DNA of 64,000 nucleotides, from assembly GCA_008933995.1 (NCBI GenBank), contig WARS01000015.1, positions 1,850,001-1,914,000 on the forward strand, read 5' to 3'. The stretch comes from Datnioides undecimradiatus (taxonomy: Eukaryota > Chordata > Actinopteri > Lobotiformes > Datnioididae). Made by a program: the position numbers and the translations under genes. Below are positions 25,301 to 34,705 of the stretch, one piece after another. Each line of letters opens with the position of its first letter. The first letter of the stretch is position 1. The notes under the pieces are model-generated. The model worked only from the letters and a program-made list of their open reading frames with translations. It searched no databases and had not been told where the DNA came from.

Positions 25301-28300
25301 AGAGACTTATTGCAAAACCATTTCAGTTTAAGCACTAACCAAGCAGCCAAACAGCTCCTATGCAAATTGTGACTCTCTTAACCATTTACTTACATGGTGT
25401 GCTCAAGTTTCCACAATGGAAAGATAGATAGGTGAAGAGCTGTGGAGGTCTGATGGCAGCTGTGAATTAGCTTTATTTTGCTTTGCACATGACGGACTGC
25501 CACAGCTTGTTACCTCTCTCAGGGCAGGGGAGTGACAGCACACAGGGACAGACTTAACCAGTACAGATGGGGAAATGGGAAAGGGCCATCCATCCATCTT
25601 CAGCTTTGCTCAGGCTGAATGCTAACCAACCATCATCATTTTAATGCCCAGCCAGACACGCGGGGACCAAAGCCGACATCTCTGCTTTCCTGCTGTGAAT
25701 CAGCCTCCCTGAAATAACATCATTACGTCAGTGAGAATAGGCTTCACTGTCATCTACCAATACAATATTCCTCCTGTGCTTCTGATTTCTGCGAGCAGGG
25801 TGTCCTATTAAGAGCATTCTCATCCTGCAGACTTTAACCTATCATTTCACGTCAACTTGAATGTGGATTACTCATAATTTATAACTGAACAGCCACAATT
25901 CACAATTTATAGTGCAATAAGGATACTGACAAAAGAACACATTTATTACACTTTTTTTTTAATAGGAAGTCCTGCAAGTAGCACTATAGTATTTCATCTT
26001 AACCTAGCACTGTAACATAATCTAAGCAGAGGATCAAAATCATTATCCAGCACATCTAACAAGTCAGTCAAACCAAAAGTCCTGTGTATTGTCAAGCAAC
26101 CGAAATGCTTCTGAGGATCCTGTTAAGGCCACAATGAGTCTTGAAAACAGGATGCAGAAGAGAAAAGGCAGGGCAGTGTGGGTATTGGAAGGGCATGACA
26201 GGACATTGCGTAACACACTGAAAATGCATGGAAACCATAGGCTTTACCTTATCAATGCACAGCACAGAGCTTACACTAATAAAAGTGACTGGTCTTTCAA
26301 TCAATGGGTCTAGTAAACAAGCCCTTACCATGTGCATCCTACACTTTAATGACTGGGAGACTGAGGGAGCAGCTGTGCACAAAGTGCAAGTCCAGTTTCA
26401 TCTAAGCTGCAACAGTCAATGTAACTTACAAGCTAAGAGTATTGCAGTAATTTCAAAAATGTACCCCAGGAAATTATAGGCTTAATACTAATTGCTGGGC
26501 TCACCAGTCATCAAAACTGTGTAATGACTGATCCAATCCCATTAATAAGACCCTGCTTTGTTATAAAGGCACTGTGGTGGGAACAATCTCAATCGGGGAA
26601 CAACCAAGTTAAGTTAAGTGACATGATCATTGTGCCATTTCAGAGCTGTATTATCTATGCCACCCTACACAAATGAGAACTGGGTGGTGGTGTGAGTACA
26701 CAAATAACACTACAGTTACAGATATGTTTCCAACTGCTAAATCATGTAAATTCATTCATATAGCCACTCTCTCTTTCCCCCTTTTCTTCTCCCTCCTACC
26801 TCCACCTCCTCAGGGAAACCCTTTATGACTTACAATCCTCTCTAATCTTCGTGGAAACTCAAAATCAACCATTCGTTTCCCAACGTGCTGTTTGTTTAAG
26901 CTCAGGCACAGGCCCGGAGGTCTCCAGCAGCAGCAGGAATGAACACTGTTAGGGCCACCTCACATCCTCATTCTTGCCTCTTGGTGAGTCTATCATTAGT
27001 TGGAAATTCTAATCACATTGTTGCATCTAATGTTCATGAATGACACAACGTTGTACTGAGGTGTGAATGAATGTGACTGCTGTTTTTCTCGCTCTCACTC
27101 TAACAAACATTTTCACTCTGTCTCACAGTGCAAGTGTGCCAAGTTTAGCTTTCACAGTCACTGTGCAACACACAGTGGGACCATTTCCAACAGTGCAAAA
27201 GTTTTCCACCATCACTCTTTTGACATGCAGTTCGCAGGCTGCTAACATAACTCAAAGGAACACAAAATCAGTCTTGGAGCCCAGTTACAGAAGGCATACA
27301 TTGCTAACTACGCCGCTGAATAGATAAATGAGTAACAGGTGAGATTCAGAATCATTCAGAGTAGTCATGCAACAGCCATAGTCGCCAGTAGTTAGATTTG
27401 ACACTGGCATATGCCATTATAGGCACAGTGAAAACAAGCACATCAGAAAAAAAACAGGTATGAATTGAGTGTTCACAAACACAGTGTGAAACAAGGTAAG
27501 GGAATACATGTGGCCATGAGCTTCAGCCTACTGCCTCCAGGCCAGAACTTGAGCTATGTCGATGACTGCGATGCATTTTGCCTGAATCACTGTGTATTAG
27601 ATTAAGCACAGTGGATCAGTGCCACATCCTGAAGAAGGGACAGACCCTCTCCTTAACTGGGTCATTGTTACAGGGCAACGGCAGCACCTTATAACTTGTC
27701 TTCCCTCAAGAGGCATCCACTGCCAGACAAGAGGGTGTATGAAGGCTGCATTCCTAGCTCTGGCCTTGCTTATATTGCCAATGGCAGGTGTTCTCACTAT
27801 AAGCACACAAGCATGTACATATATTTTTTTCTGTTTTTTTTTTTTACATTAAGTGTTAAAAGAATATTGTACATTTAAATCATAATCAATATCAATATCT
27901 GTCACTGTCCCTCTACAGATGTACACACTCTGTGTGAATAAAGTTCAACATCCATAAAAGGTAGGCCTCAACACTGTCATACACTTTACAACACCTATTG
28001 GGAAATTGTGGGCTAATAATAACCTGAAAAAAAGATGTGGTCCAGTTCTCTGGTGCATGCATCACCACAGCAAGCAATTCATCAAAACCACAAACTCAAA
28101 ATAGAAGAAAAGCTTTTGTTGTGAATGTGCCTTGCACAACTGTTGAGTAAAACATGTCAGAGTAAGGCAGCGTGAGAGAGTGAGCAAATTCATTTTGACT
28201 CTCACCAACATGTACAGTTACGTGCTAGTTAATGTGGCAGGGAGACATTTGACTACAACTGTCTCATTGTGAAAGAAGCAAGACCAAAGAAAATCAATGT

Positions 28301-30550
28301 CATTCATGCACAAGTGACAACTGTTCCACCGCCTCACTGGCAACCTTGCAAGTTGATCAACTGGATTCCATGTGCAAAACCATGGCTGTCCCCTTGGCAC
28401 AGCTATTGTATTCACAGTAGTAACATATGTAAGAACTTTAATTCAAGAGCAGTTAATTCTACTTAGGGTTGTTCATTACTGGTACAGGCAAGACTGGTGA
28501 AATGTTGGCCTTCCCCTTCCTCTGTAATCTGACAGGGAGATATAGGATGGCTCCTAAAATAAGAGCTGAATCCACACTCCAGGCTCAGTCACTTCCATAT
28601 CTTACAGTATGAGGGCCAGAAATGACAAAGCTCAGCAGTTCTCTAATGAGACTGTAACAAATGGGGCGGGGGCCGTATTTAGGTTATTACAACACCAGCA
28701 CACACTGGTTTGGACATGTGCTTGTGTGCATGCCTGATAAATTCATCGAAATGCCTATAATTAGAGATGCACTTCTAAAATACAATGCTTAGGATGCATT
28801 TTCCATGCTGCAATAAAAAGGCATTCAAATGCCCTGTTTTGTTCTTGTTTCACTTTACACAAACAACACATTATATGTCTGACACGCAATGTCCATTAAG
28901 AAAGAGTGGTGTAATTAGCTATAGGCAGACAATTGTGCAGCAAAGCAGAATCACTTGATTTGTCTTCAAAGCCATTTCTATTTCCCAAGGAGCATGACAG
29001 AGCACAACACTTCAAGGCTTCAATAACAAGGCTACTATTGTAGTGACACGCTAACAGGTGTTTCACAGGGTGCAGTGTGACGCTTCAGCCAAAAAAGAAT
29101 AAATTTACCTTACTGCTCTAAAATGCAAAGCTACTAATTGCCGATCCATTTATCAGTTAGGAATCTGATGTATTAGACGTATACAGTTGTAACAATGGGT
29201 AGTATTTTGTCCGTCACCTGAATATCTAGTCTAGGCCTGCAGGCATTCACCACACTTTGACTCAAGCTAAAAGTCATACTCTGAGATCAGAGCCCATTAT
29301 GCAGCCATGACAAAACATGTTTTTCATACAACAGTAGTGGTAGAGATAAAGTTATTGTTTATCTAGATAACACGTACTAGCCTCACCCATACTGAAGAAC
29401 GCGATTGTCACCTGTAACTCTTATCGTTATAAGAGTTAGACTCCTTTAATGTACGAAACCCAAAAGAACTTGTAAATTATACAGTTATTATGTAACCAAT
29501 TGTGAGTACAATTTATGTGGTAAGTCATTCGTTTGATGCCATTTTTTGTTTTTTGTTTTGATTAAACAGATTGTAGTCATAAGAAATGCCTAAAAAATGC
29601 AACTTTATTTTGAGTGCATCACCTCTCACCGTGAATTTCATGATGTTTAATAGAAATATCAACTACTGGCAACGTCAATATTATCATTTTGTCTTCGTTT
29701 GCAAGTACAGGTTTGCTTTCAGTTTGCAAATGCACACACATATATATATATATACATATTGTTATTAACAGATGTTATATTGAAGTTAATCCTATTTTTT
29801 ACACACTGTATATATCGTAATGACTGCGGGCAATAAATAAATGCAGGTTGTGACTGATATCTGTGAGAAGCACGAGTTATTTCTGAACCTGCAGGAGTCA
29901 ACAATGTCAATTTCAGACTTCAAGTGCCAAAGGAAGGAAGTGAACACGACGAACACAGCAGGATGCTTGAAACTGTTGATTTCTAGGTGCAACAAGACGT
30001 CATTATAGTGGTGGTATACTTACTGGTTCGAGGGAGGTGCAGAGAGGGGGAACACCACCTCCTCTTCTTCGTATTCCGGTCCATCCTGCATGTCGCTTTC
30101 ATCCATAGTGCCGCCGAGCCCCCCACAGCCTAGAGGCGGAGGTGGTGGCAGTGGGGGGAAGACAGTGGGCCCATCAGGGCCTGTTGATGTGGGTGAAATC
30201 CCACTAGCTGGACCCTCCGAAGTCGGAGAGTAGCAAATGACGCCCACGGTCCCTGAGGTTGTTCCTTGGAAAACTGAATGTCCACCTCCTGCTACGCCAC
30301 TCCCTGTTGCGGACAACACTGGTCCGGTCATATCCCCACTAGACATGGGATAGATGTCGGAAAGTGAGTCCGGAGAGGTGTTTGAATGTTGGCGCAGGGT
30401 TGGTGCTTGTCCTTGTCCCAAATCAGTGACTCGCACTCTGTTCGACTTGGGATAGTAGGGGAAAGGGGCCGTGTCCGGGCCTCCTCCGCCTGCCACCCCT
30501 GTCCCTGTGACCGAGCCCGTATCCTCACTGCTGACCTCCGCAGCCATCAT
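8086..30550 (-). CDS. rasa1: Ras GTPase-activating protein 1 (p120 RasGAP), 25 coding exons, 1045 aa
   Basis: RASA1 switches off Ras by stimulating GTP hydrolysis; its SH2 domains dock on phosphotyrosines of growth-factor receptors and p190RhoGAP. Exons in transcript order: 30550-30024, 18589-18437, 16358-16223, 15639-15569, 14816-14699, 14443-14412, 13901-13849, 13694-13544, 13413-13335, 13007-12884, 12738-12582, 12464-12377, 11726-11646, 11056-10899, 10785-10709, 10583-10411, 10304-10145, 9991-9849, 9400-9285, 9131-9045, 8930-8863, 8771-8683, 8549-8472, 8393-8259, 8169-8086. All junctions are GT-AG and phases join to 3138 nt including the stop; human RASA1 has 1047 aa. Domain order is low-complexity N-terminus, SH2, SH3, SH2, PH, C2, RasGAP. 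The start MMAAE matches the mammalian one. Whether this is teleost copy a or b is not resolved. The gene appears intact. Confidence 0.97.
10411..11056 (-). CDS. rasa1: rasa1 exons 14-16: C2 domain
   Basis: Exons 11056-10899, 10785-10709 and 10583-10411 encode residues 591-726. VSSLVLYVEEAHKLP, NPYCNIYLNSVQVAKT and NPVFTEEFIF are characteristic C2 strands. Exon 16 then runs through GSLRVRARYSMEKIMPEEEY towards the catalytic region. Its donor reads GTCTGT, weaker than the other junctions. Confidence 0.94.
11646..13007 (-). CDS. rasa1: rasa1 exons 10-13: pleckstrin-homology domain
   Basis: Exons 13007-12884, 12738-12582, 12464-12377 and 11726-11646 encode residues 441-590. KKGYLLFNKGKGKRWKNLYF is the opening of the PH fold, and the C-terminal helix carries the conserved tryptophan in QAQDWMKCLQTFC. 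Exon 13 appears one residue longer than I recall for human. The acceptor of exon 10 is preceded by a TTTA microsatellite. Confidence 0.94.
13014..13041. repeat. (AAAT)n microsatellite abutting the rasa1 exon 10 acceptor
   Basis: About seven AAAT units on the plus strand. In the transcript orientation this is a TTTA run ending a few bases before ACTGTAG, the exon 10 acceptor (AG at 13009-13008). It occupies the place of the polypyrimidine tract. Confidence 0.9.
13335..14443 (-). CDS. rasa1: rasa1 exons 6-9: linker and second SH2 domain
   Basis: Exons 14443-14412, 13901-13849, 13694-13544 and 13413-13335 encode residues 336-440. Exon 6 is a 32-nt microexon (GREEDPHEGK). The SH2 begins WYHGKITKQEAYNLL; its phosphotyrosine arginine is R373 in FLVRPS, followed by NIQRFKI, MMGGRYYN and IIDHYKKEQIVEGY. 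All binding residues expected from the family are present. Confidence 0.95.
14699..15639 (-). CDS. rasa1: rasa1 exons 4-5: SH3 domain
   Basis: Exons 15639-15569 and 14816-14699 encode residues 273-335. RRRVRAILPYTKVPDTDEIS, then FLKGDMFIVHNELEDGWMWV and GLIVEDLVEEV, are the typical SH3 strands with the paired tryptophans. Splitting the SH3 over two exons at serine 296 matches the frame on both sides. Confidence 0.95.
16223..18589 (-). CDS. rasa1: rasa1 exons 2-3: first SH2 domain
   Basis: Exons 18589-18437 and 16358-16223 encode residues 176-272. WYHGKLDR opens the SH2 fold, and the phosphotyrosine-binding arginine is R203 in YLIRES. VNHFRIIAMCGDYYIGG and FSSLSDLIGYY follow as in mammals. 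The intron between them (16359-18436) is 2.1 kb and contains CCCA/CA repeats; it has no further exon that I can see. Confidence 0.95.
17626..17721. repeat. CCCA / CA compound microsatellite
   Basis: CCCA tetramers pass into CA dinucleotides and back (17626-17672), with a second CA run at about 17707-17721. Lies in rasa1 intron 2. Confidence 0.9.
20528..20557. repeat. AAAC-rich simple repeat with poly-A
   Basis: CAAA/AAAC units followed by a run of A, in rasa1 intron 1. It resembles the tail of a decayed retroposon but no body is recognisable. Confidence 0.7.
22451..22475. repeat. Inverted repeat, 9-bp arms and 7-nt loop
   Basis: TGCCCAAGC at 22451-22459 pairs perfectly with GCTTGGGCA at 22467-22475. 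Part of a locally palindromic cluster in rasa1 intron 1. Confidence 0.85.
22549..22579. repeat. Perfect 13-bp hairpin with 5-nt loop
   Basis: ATATTTTTAAGGC at 22549-22561 is the exact reverse complement of 22567-22579; the loop is TGAAT. After one mismatch two further base pairs can form. It lies about 75 bp from the previous inverted repeat. Confidence 0.9.
29415..29438. repeat. Perfect 10-bp hairpin with 4-nt loop
   Basis: TAACTCTTAT at 29415-29424 pairs with ATAAGAGTTA at 29429-29438 around the loop CGTT. Located about 600 bp downstream of rasa1 exon 1, in intron 1. Confidence 0.85.
29731..29754. repeat. Compound CA/TA microsatellite
   Basis: A short CA run continues into about seven TA units, in rasa1 intron 1 close to exon 1. 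Confidence 0.8.
30024..30550 (-). CDS. rasa1: rasa1 exon 1: Gly/Pro-rich N-terminal region
   Basis: Encodes residues 1-175 and two bases of codon 176. Most of it is glycine-, serine- and threonine-rich and has diverged from mammals. Two islands are family-typical: a proline run preceded by FPPL (about residues 131-142) and the acidic motif DGPEYEEEEV just before the first SH2 domain. Two adjacent ATGs start the frame; the second has the stronger context (A at -3, G at +4). The exon ends at AACCA followed by GTAAGT. Confidence 0.93.
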
Positions 30551-31300
30551 ATTAGGAAAACACGTAGAGGGGAAAAAGTCCAGAAGGGAACCTGCCCTTC
30601 CCCTCTGTTCTTACAATACTCCTTCAGTGTTTGGGCTCCGGGGAAACAACACCAAAAGTTTCTCTCCAACGCGTTTAGCTAGCCAGCTAGCATTAGCCGA
30701 CAAGCTAACTTAGCTTACTTGGCTTCACTAGCGGGCGTTAGCTTTACTTCGCATACGCTCGCTGCAATATAGCCAAGCTAACGCTAGCGGGATGGCTAGC
30801 AGCTTCGAGACACTTGATGAGTTCTTGCTCGCTATGTCTTCATTGTTTCCTGAGTTTAAAGTTCACACAAAAACGATATCTTGAAACTAACATTTAAAAT
30901 GTCTCAAATAGAATACAAGTTCACCAGTATTTCCTGTTTTTCTCTGTTCGGACTTCACCCTCGGCACCAGGCAGACCACTTGTCGGGGAGTGTTGTTTTA
31001 TTGTCACTGTTATGTGTAACCCCCGTCTTTTTTCCAGTGTTGTTGTTTTCTTTGCTTCTGAGTTTCCAGCCGTCTCGCGTAGAGTCCACAAACGACCCAG
31101 CCCTATCGCTTAAGTCCCCGGAACGTTATGTTGTTCTGTGCGAACAACCACATCGTAAACCACAGTGAATTATTCTTGCGCATACAAGCTAAGTTCGCCT
31201 TTATTTCTGGGTTTCAGGGCTGGTGGCTTGCCCGCTGCTGCGCTGCTCTTTCTCCCCTCCCTCTCCCACTCCTCTCCAGTCGCCGAGCAGACACAGCCAA
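30551..31300 (-). promoter_or_regulatory. rasa1: rasa1 5'UTR and probable promoter
   Basis: This region lies directly upstream of the first ATG and has scattered CpGs. Between 30678 and 30800 it carries seven copies of GCTAGC or GCTAAC/GTTAGC. No TATA box at a convincing distance is seen. Transcription start and 5'UTR splicing cannot be fixed without RNA data, so the outer bound is approximate. Confidence 0.5.
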
Positions 31301-31389
31301 GTGAACACAGAGCGACACCGGTTCAATCCATGCCATCTTCGATCAGTACTCTCACAAATAGGATCCCAGTTGATATTGAAATAGATTAA

Positions 31390-34300
31390 ATATGATTAAT
31401 TTTCCTAAAATACAGAACCATAACGATTTTTTTCAGAGGGTTATAGCTGCCAGGGCAGATCTGCAGGCTGGCAGACATTAAGACAGTTGCATTTTTCATC
31501 TTTCTGTATTATCTTGTGTTTAAACTAGGCCACCCTATTCACACAGAAAATTTCGACACACAACCAACCATACGGAACAAGACACTGCTCTTGTTTGTCT
31601 GATAAGTGATGGCTATACCATGAACAGAAAAGAGGAACTGTAAAAATCATTAGAGCTATTTTGAGGATGATTCTTTTGCAATCTTTTTTTTTTAAATCCA
31701 CAAGTTGCTATAACTCATAATTTTATTGTTTGCGCTCCATGCTTAAATCCAATACATATTCCTTTTCACAGATATATATAAAGTTTGTCAGTCTACTGAC
31801 TTGACATCATTCATTCTTCCCACACTGGCAGTTTATGTAATATTCATTCTTTGTTTCTGACTGCTGATGAGTAGATTAAATATGAATATGGTCTAGAGGA
31901 AGTTTTTAATTATCACTTTGACACACTGCTGAAGAAAGATCTGAGTATAGCTCTGACCTTGTGACAGAAAGCCTATCTTTGTAAATTTTAGCTATCTGAG
32001 TAATCCGTTTTAATTTAAGTCATTTGGTCTCTGCTTCTGTCTGATATACTGGCACAGATAACAAGCGGCTGCTTACGGCATAATCTGAAAGTATTAGGGT
32101 GGTGAGAAGTTGTCACTCGTTTGGAGTGTTGCTCATATTAGTATATACTGCTTCCATGTGTGTACATAGTTTCTAGGACAGTGTAGAAAGACATGCAGGC
32201 AAAGAAACTATATATCCTAATTCTAGGTAAATTGGATATATGACCACACTGAATACGCAATGAAAGAAACAAGAAGTGAAAGTGGTGACAGTGCAAGCCT
32301 GGCAGAGCATCACCACAGTAGATTAGAAATGTCTGCTGATGTCTGCAGGTAATTGGTTTTAGTACTGTGCTGCAGCGTTCACCTAAGATCTCATAAAAAG
32401 ATGAGAGAAAATATGGACACAGGCTCCCGTGTGATGTTTATTTTCTACACAAGCTGCACGTGAGCAGGTTCACGCAAAGTTTTCACACTTTTTTAAAGTA
32501 CTTTATTTGTTCAGATGGCAACTCTTGACACATTTACATTAGAGCACAGTTGCAAAATGGCATTTAAAAAGAGACTTAAATTTACACACTGGCTCTTTAA
32601 AAAAAAAAAAAATGAAAGGGAATGCTGACCCAGGCGTTCATAGGCAAACTCAGTGGGCATAAATGGACATGGAAATGGCATCGAGAGAGCACAGCGGAGT
32701 TGCTCTTTTGTGTACATTCTGCTCTGGGTAAGCTTTAAATACCCCAGCAAACATTCAAATGTTGTTTGCAGGCTGGGAAGTTGATTTGCAAGCTCCAGTA
32801 AGTCAGCCATGGGCTAACCTTGACCTGACAGAGCTTACAAAGTGTTAAGCAGCTCCAGCAGTGGGCCACTGTTTCTCTCCACCCAGTCATGCCCTCTGTG
32901 CAGCTGCCATCACCCTTCTACCTCCACACTGATCCGTCTCAGAGCAACTGGCACTGTAAAAAAAAAGATGTCTGGACCACTCTCTCATTGCTAACTGGAG
33001 TTTCACTCCCTGTCTCAGTCATTTACTTAATTTATGAACGCTCATCTCTTCTTGTCTTTCTTCTTTGCACTGTGATTTGACAATGCTGAGATAGATGGAT
33101 CCACACTGGTGTATCCAAAGTATCCACCGCTTTGCTGATTTGCACACTCTCTGATCTAATGTGAGTGACAACCTATAAGTAACTCCCTCTCTTCCTCTCT
33201 CCTCCAGTTTTCTGAGTGGTTCTCTAATGACGAATAGCTTTTGACATGTGCCATGACATAGGTGGACGGGCCATGGTGTGAAAAACTGCTCTGCCACTCA
33301 GGAGAAAGCGCACCTTGCATTCCTGTGGGTCACTCGCGGAGCTGATGCCTCTGTTCTCCAGTAAAGCGCAGGATTCCCTTAAGTCCTGTGACACAAAAGG
33401 TCAGTGAACTGTGAAATCTAAAGGCTGACATTGACTTGACATGTAACCATAAAAGCCACTCAACTCGAAACACACAAATACTCAGTTGTAAACACGCAGA
33501 CAAACATGCACCACTGGCCATAGTCATACACTCCGGCATGCTCATTGGACACACAGGGCAATCCACTGTAAGTGGCCATGTCACAACAGTGCTATATCTT
33601 TTTTTTAATCAAGACATCATTGCCCATGCATTTCCTTTATGGCCAAGCCGAAGGTTTCATTTCTGTTAGGTCCAGTAGTCCCCAGTCTTCATTTGGCCTT
33701 ATATGGTGGTGTAGTCAGGAGGACTGGGGTCATTCTCCGTGTGGCACTGTGACTGTGTCCTGTGGATCCTCCCAGAATGAGCGTAATGAGATTGCAGACA
33801 GGATGTGGCTAATCGCCTTTCCCTGGCAGACAGACGATATAAGAGGGCCAGCCTCATACCTGCTGAGAGGTGGAGTAACCATTCCCTATGATGTCTGACT
33901 TCAGTCTGTGACTCTCTGCATGTGTATGTGTCACCATGATAAAAAAAAAGGAGATTTAATAACTGTAGAGGATAAATTGTTGAATTAAAAAGCAAATCTC
34001 AACAGTACAAGACACGTGTGCATGTCTATTCTGTAATTTTCTCTGCTTATGAGTGCACCTTCATTTCTTTGTCTCAATCTCTATATCTTTGCATGTGTGT
34101 TATGGGAGGAGGGGCCTGGGGCTGACAGTCTGCTGAGGGGAGGAAGAGTGTGTGAAGGAGAACAAGCAGGGGAGCCTGGCTGTTCTGCTCTGTTTCACCA
34201 TAACTCCATTGTCAGATATGAGGATGGGCACTGATGACTACCACAGGAGCCTGACTGGGTGTCGACTGAGGGCTCTCATCCATGTTGATTGTCATATTAT

Positions 34301-34654
34301 CATAACACTTCATTGCCCTCAAAGATGACACATGGGAGGATCTCCATCCACCAACATCTTTGAAGACAATGACTGCATTTACTGACATATTGTTTGCAAC
34401 GTTAGGCAGTAGCATTGTGTCTTTTAATGTCAATTCTAAAATAAGGTCCATTTGTAGATATAACAGACTGACGTGGGTGGGCTGTGGCCATGGAAACCAT
34501 TGCTTGTGTGTGTGACAATCATCTGTCATGCTGTGTGGTCACGATATTTGATGTAAAAGTCATACATTAGACATAAAGTGTAACATGGTACTGATTGTGG
34601 CAGGCTCAACATGCACGTAGACTTCCTTTCTCACTGTCTCTTTCGAAGCGCTTT

Positions 34655-34655
<1 letters not shown>
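31390..34655. other. Intergenic spacer, part 1 (rasa1-proximal)
   Basis: Mostly unique, AT-rich sequence with short poly-A/T runs (for example 31686-31693 and 32599-32612). No exon, RNA gene or recognisable transposon is seen. Open frames here are short and compositionally unlike the three real genes. Confidence 0.65.

Positions 34656-34656
<1 letters not shown>

Positions 34657-34704
<48 letters not shown>
34657..34704. repeat. (CA)24 microsatellite
   Basis: An uninterrupted CA dinucleotide array of 48 nt. On the minus strand it makes a Val/Cys repeat in a spurious open frame. Confidence 0.95.

Positions 34705-34705
<1 letters not shown>

Larger units (their letters stand above)
18590..30023 (-). 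other. rasa1: rasa1 intron 1 (11.4 kb)
   Basis: By far the longest intron of the gene. It contains an AAAC-rich repeat near 20528-20557, two inverted-repeat structures at 22451-22475 and 22549-22579, a third hairpin at 29415-29438 and a CA/TA run at 29731-29754. I see no further exon with conserved protein. A notable open frame runs in phase into exon 2 from 18873. First introns of this kind commonly hold enhancers, but none is demonstrated here. Confidence 0.75.

Noticed and set aside
30018-30030. GGTTCGAGG, resembling a tRNA B box
   Set aside because: It is the 3' end of rasa1 exon 1 coding sequence with no A box or cloverleaf around it.
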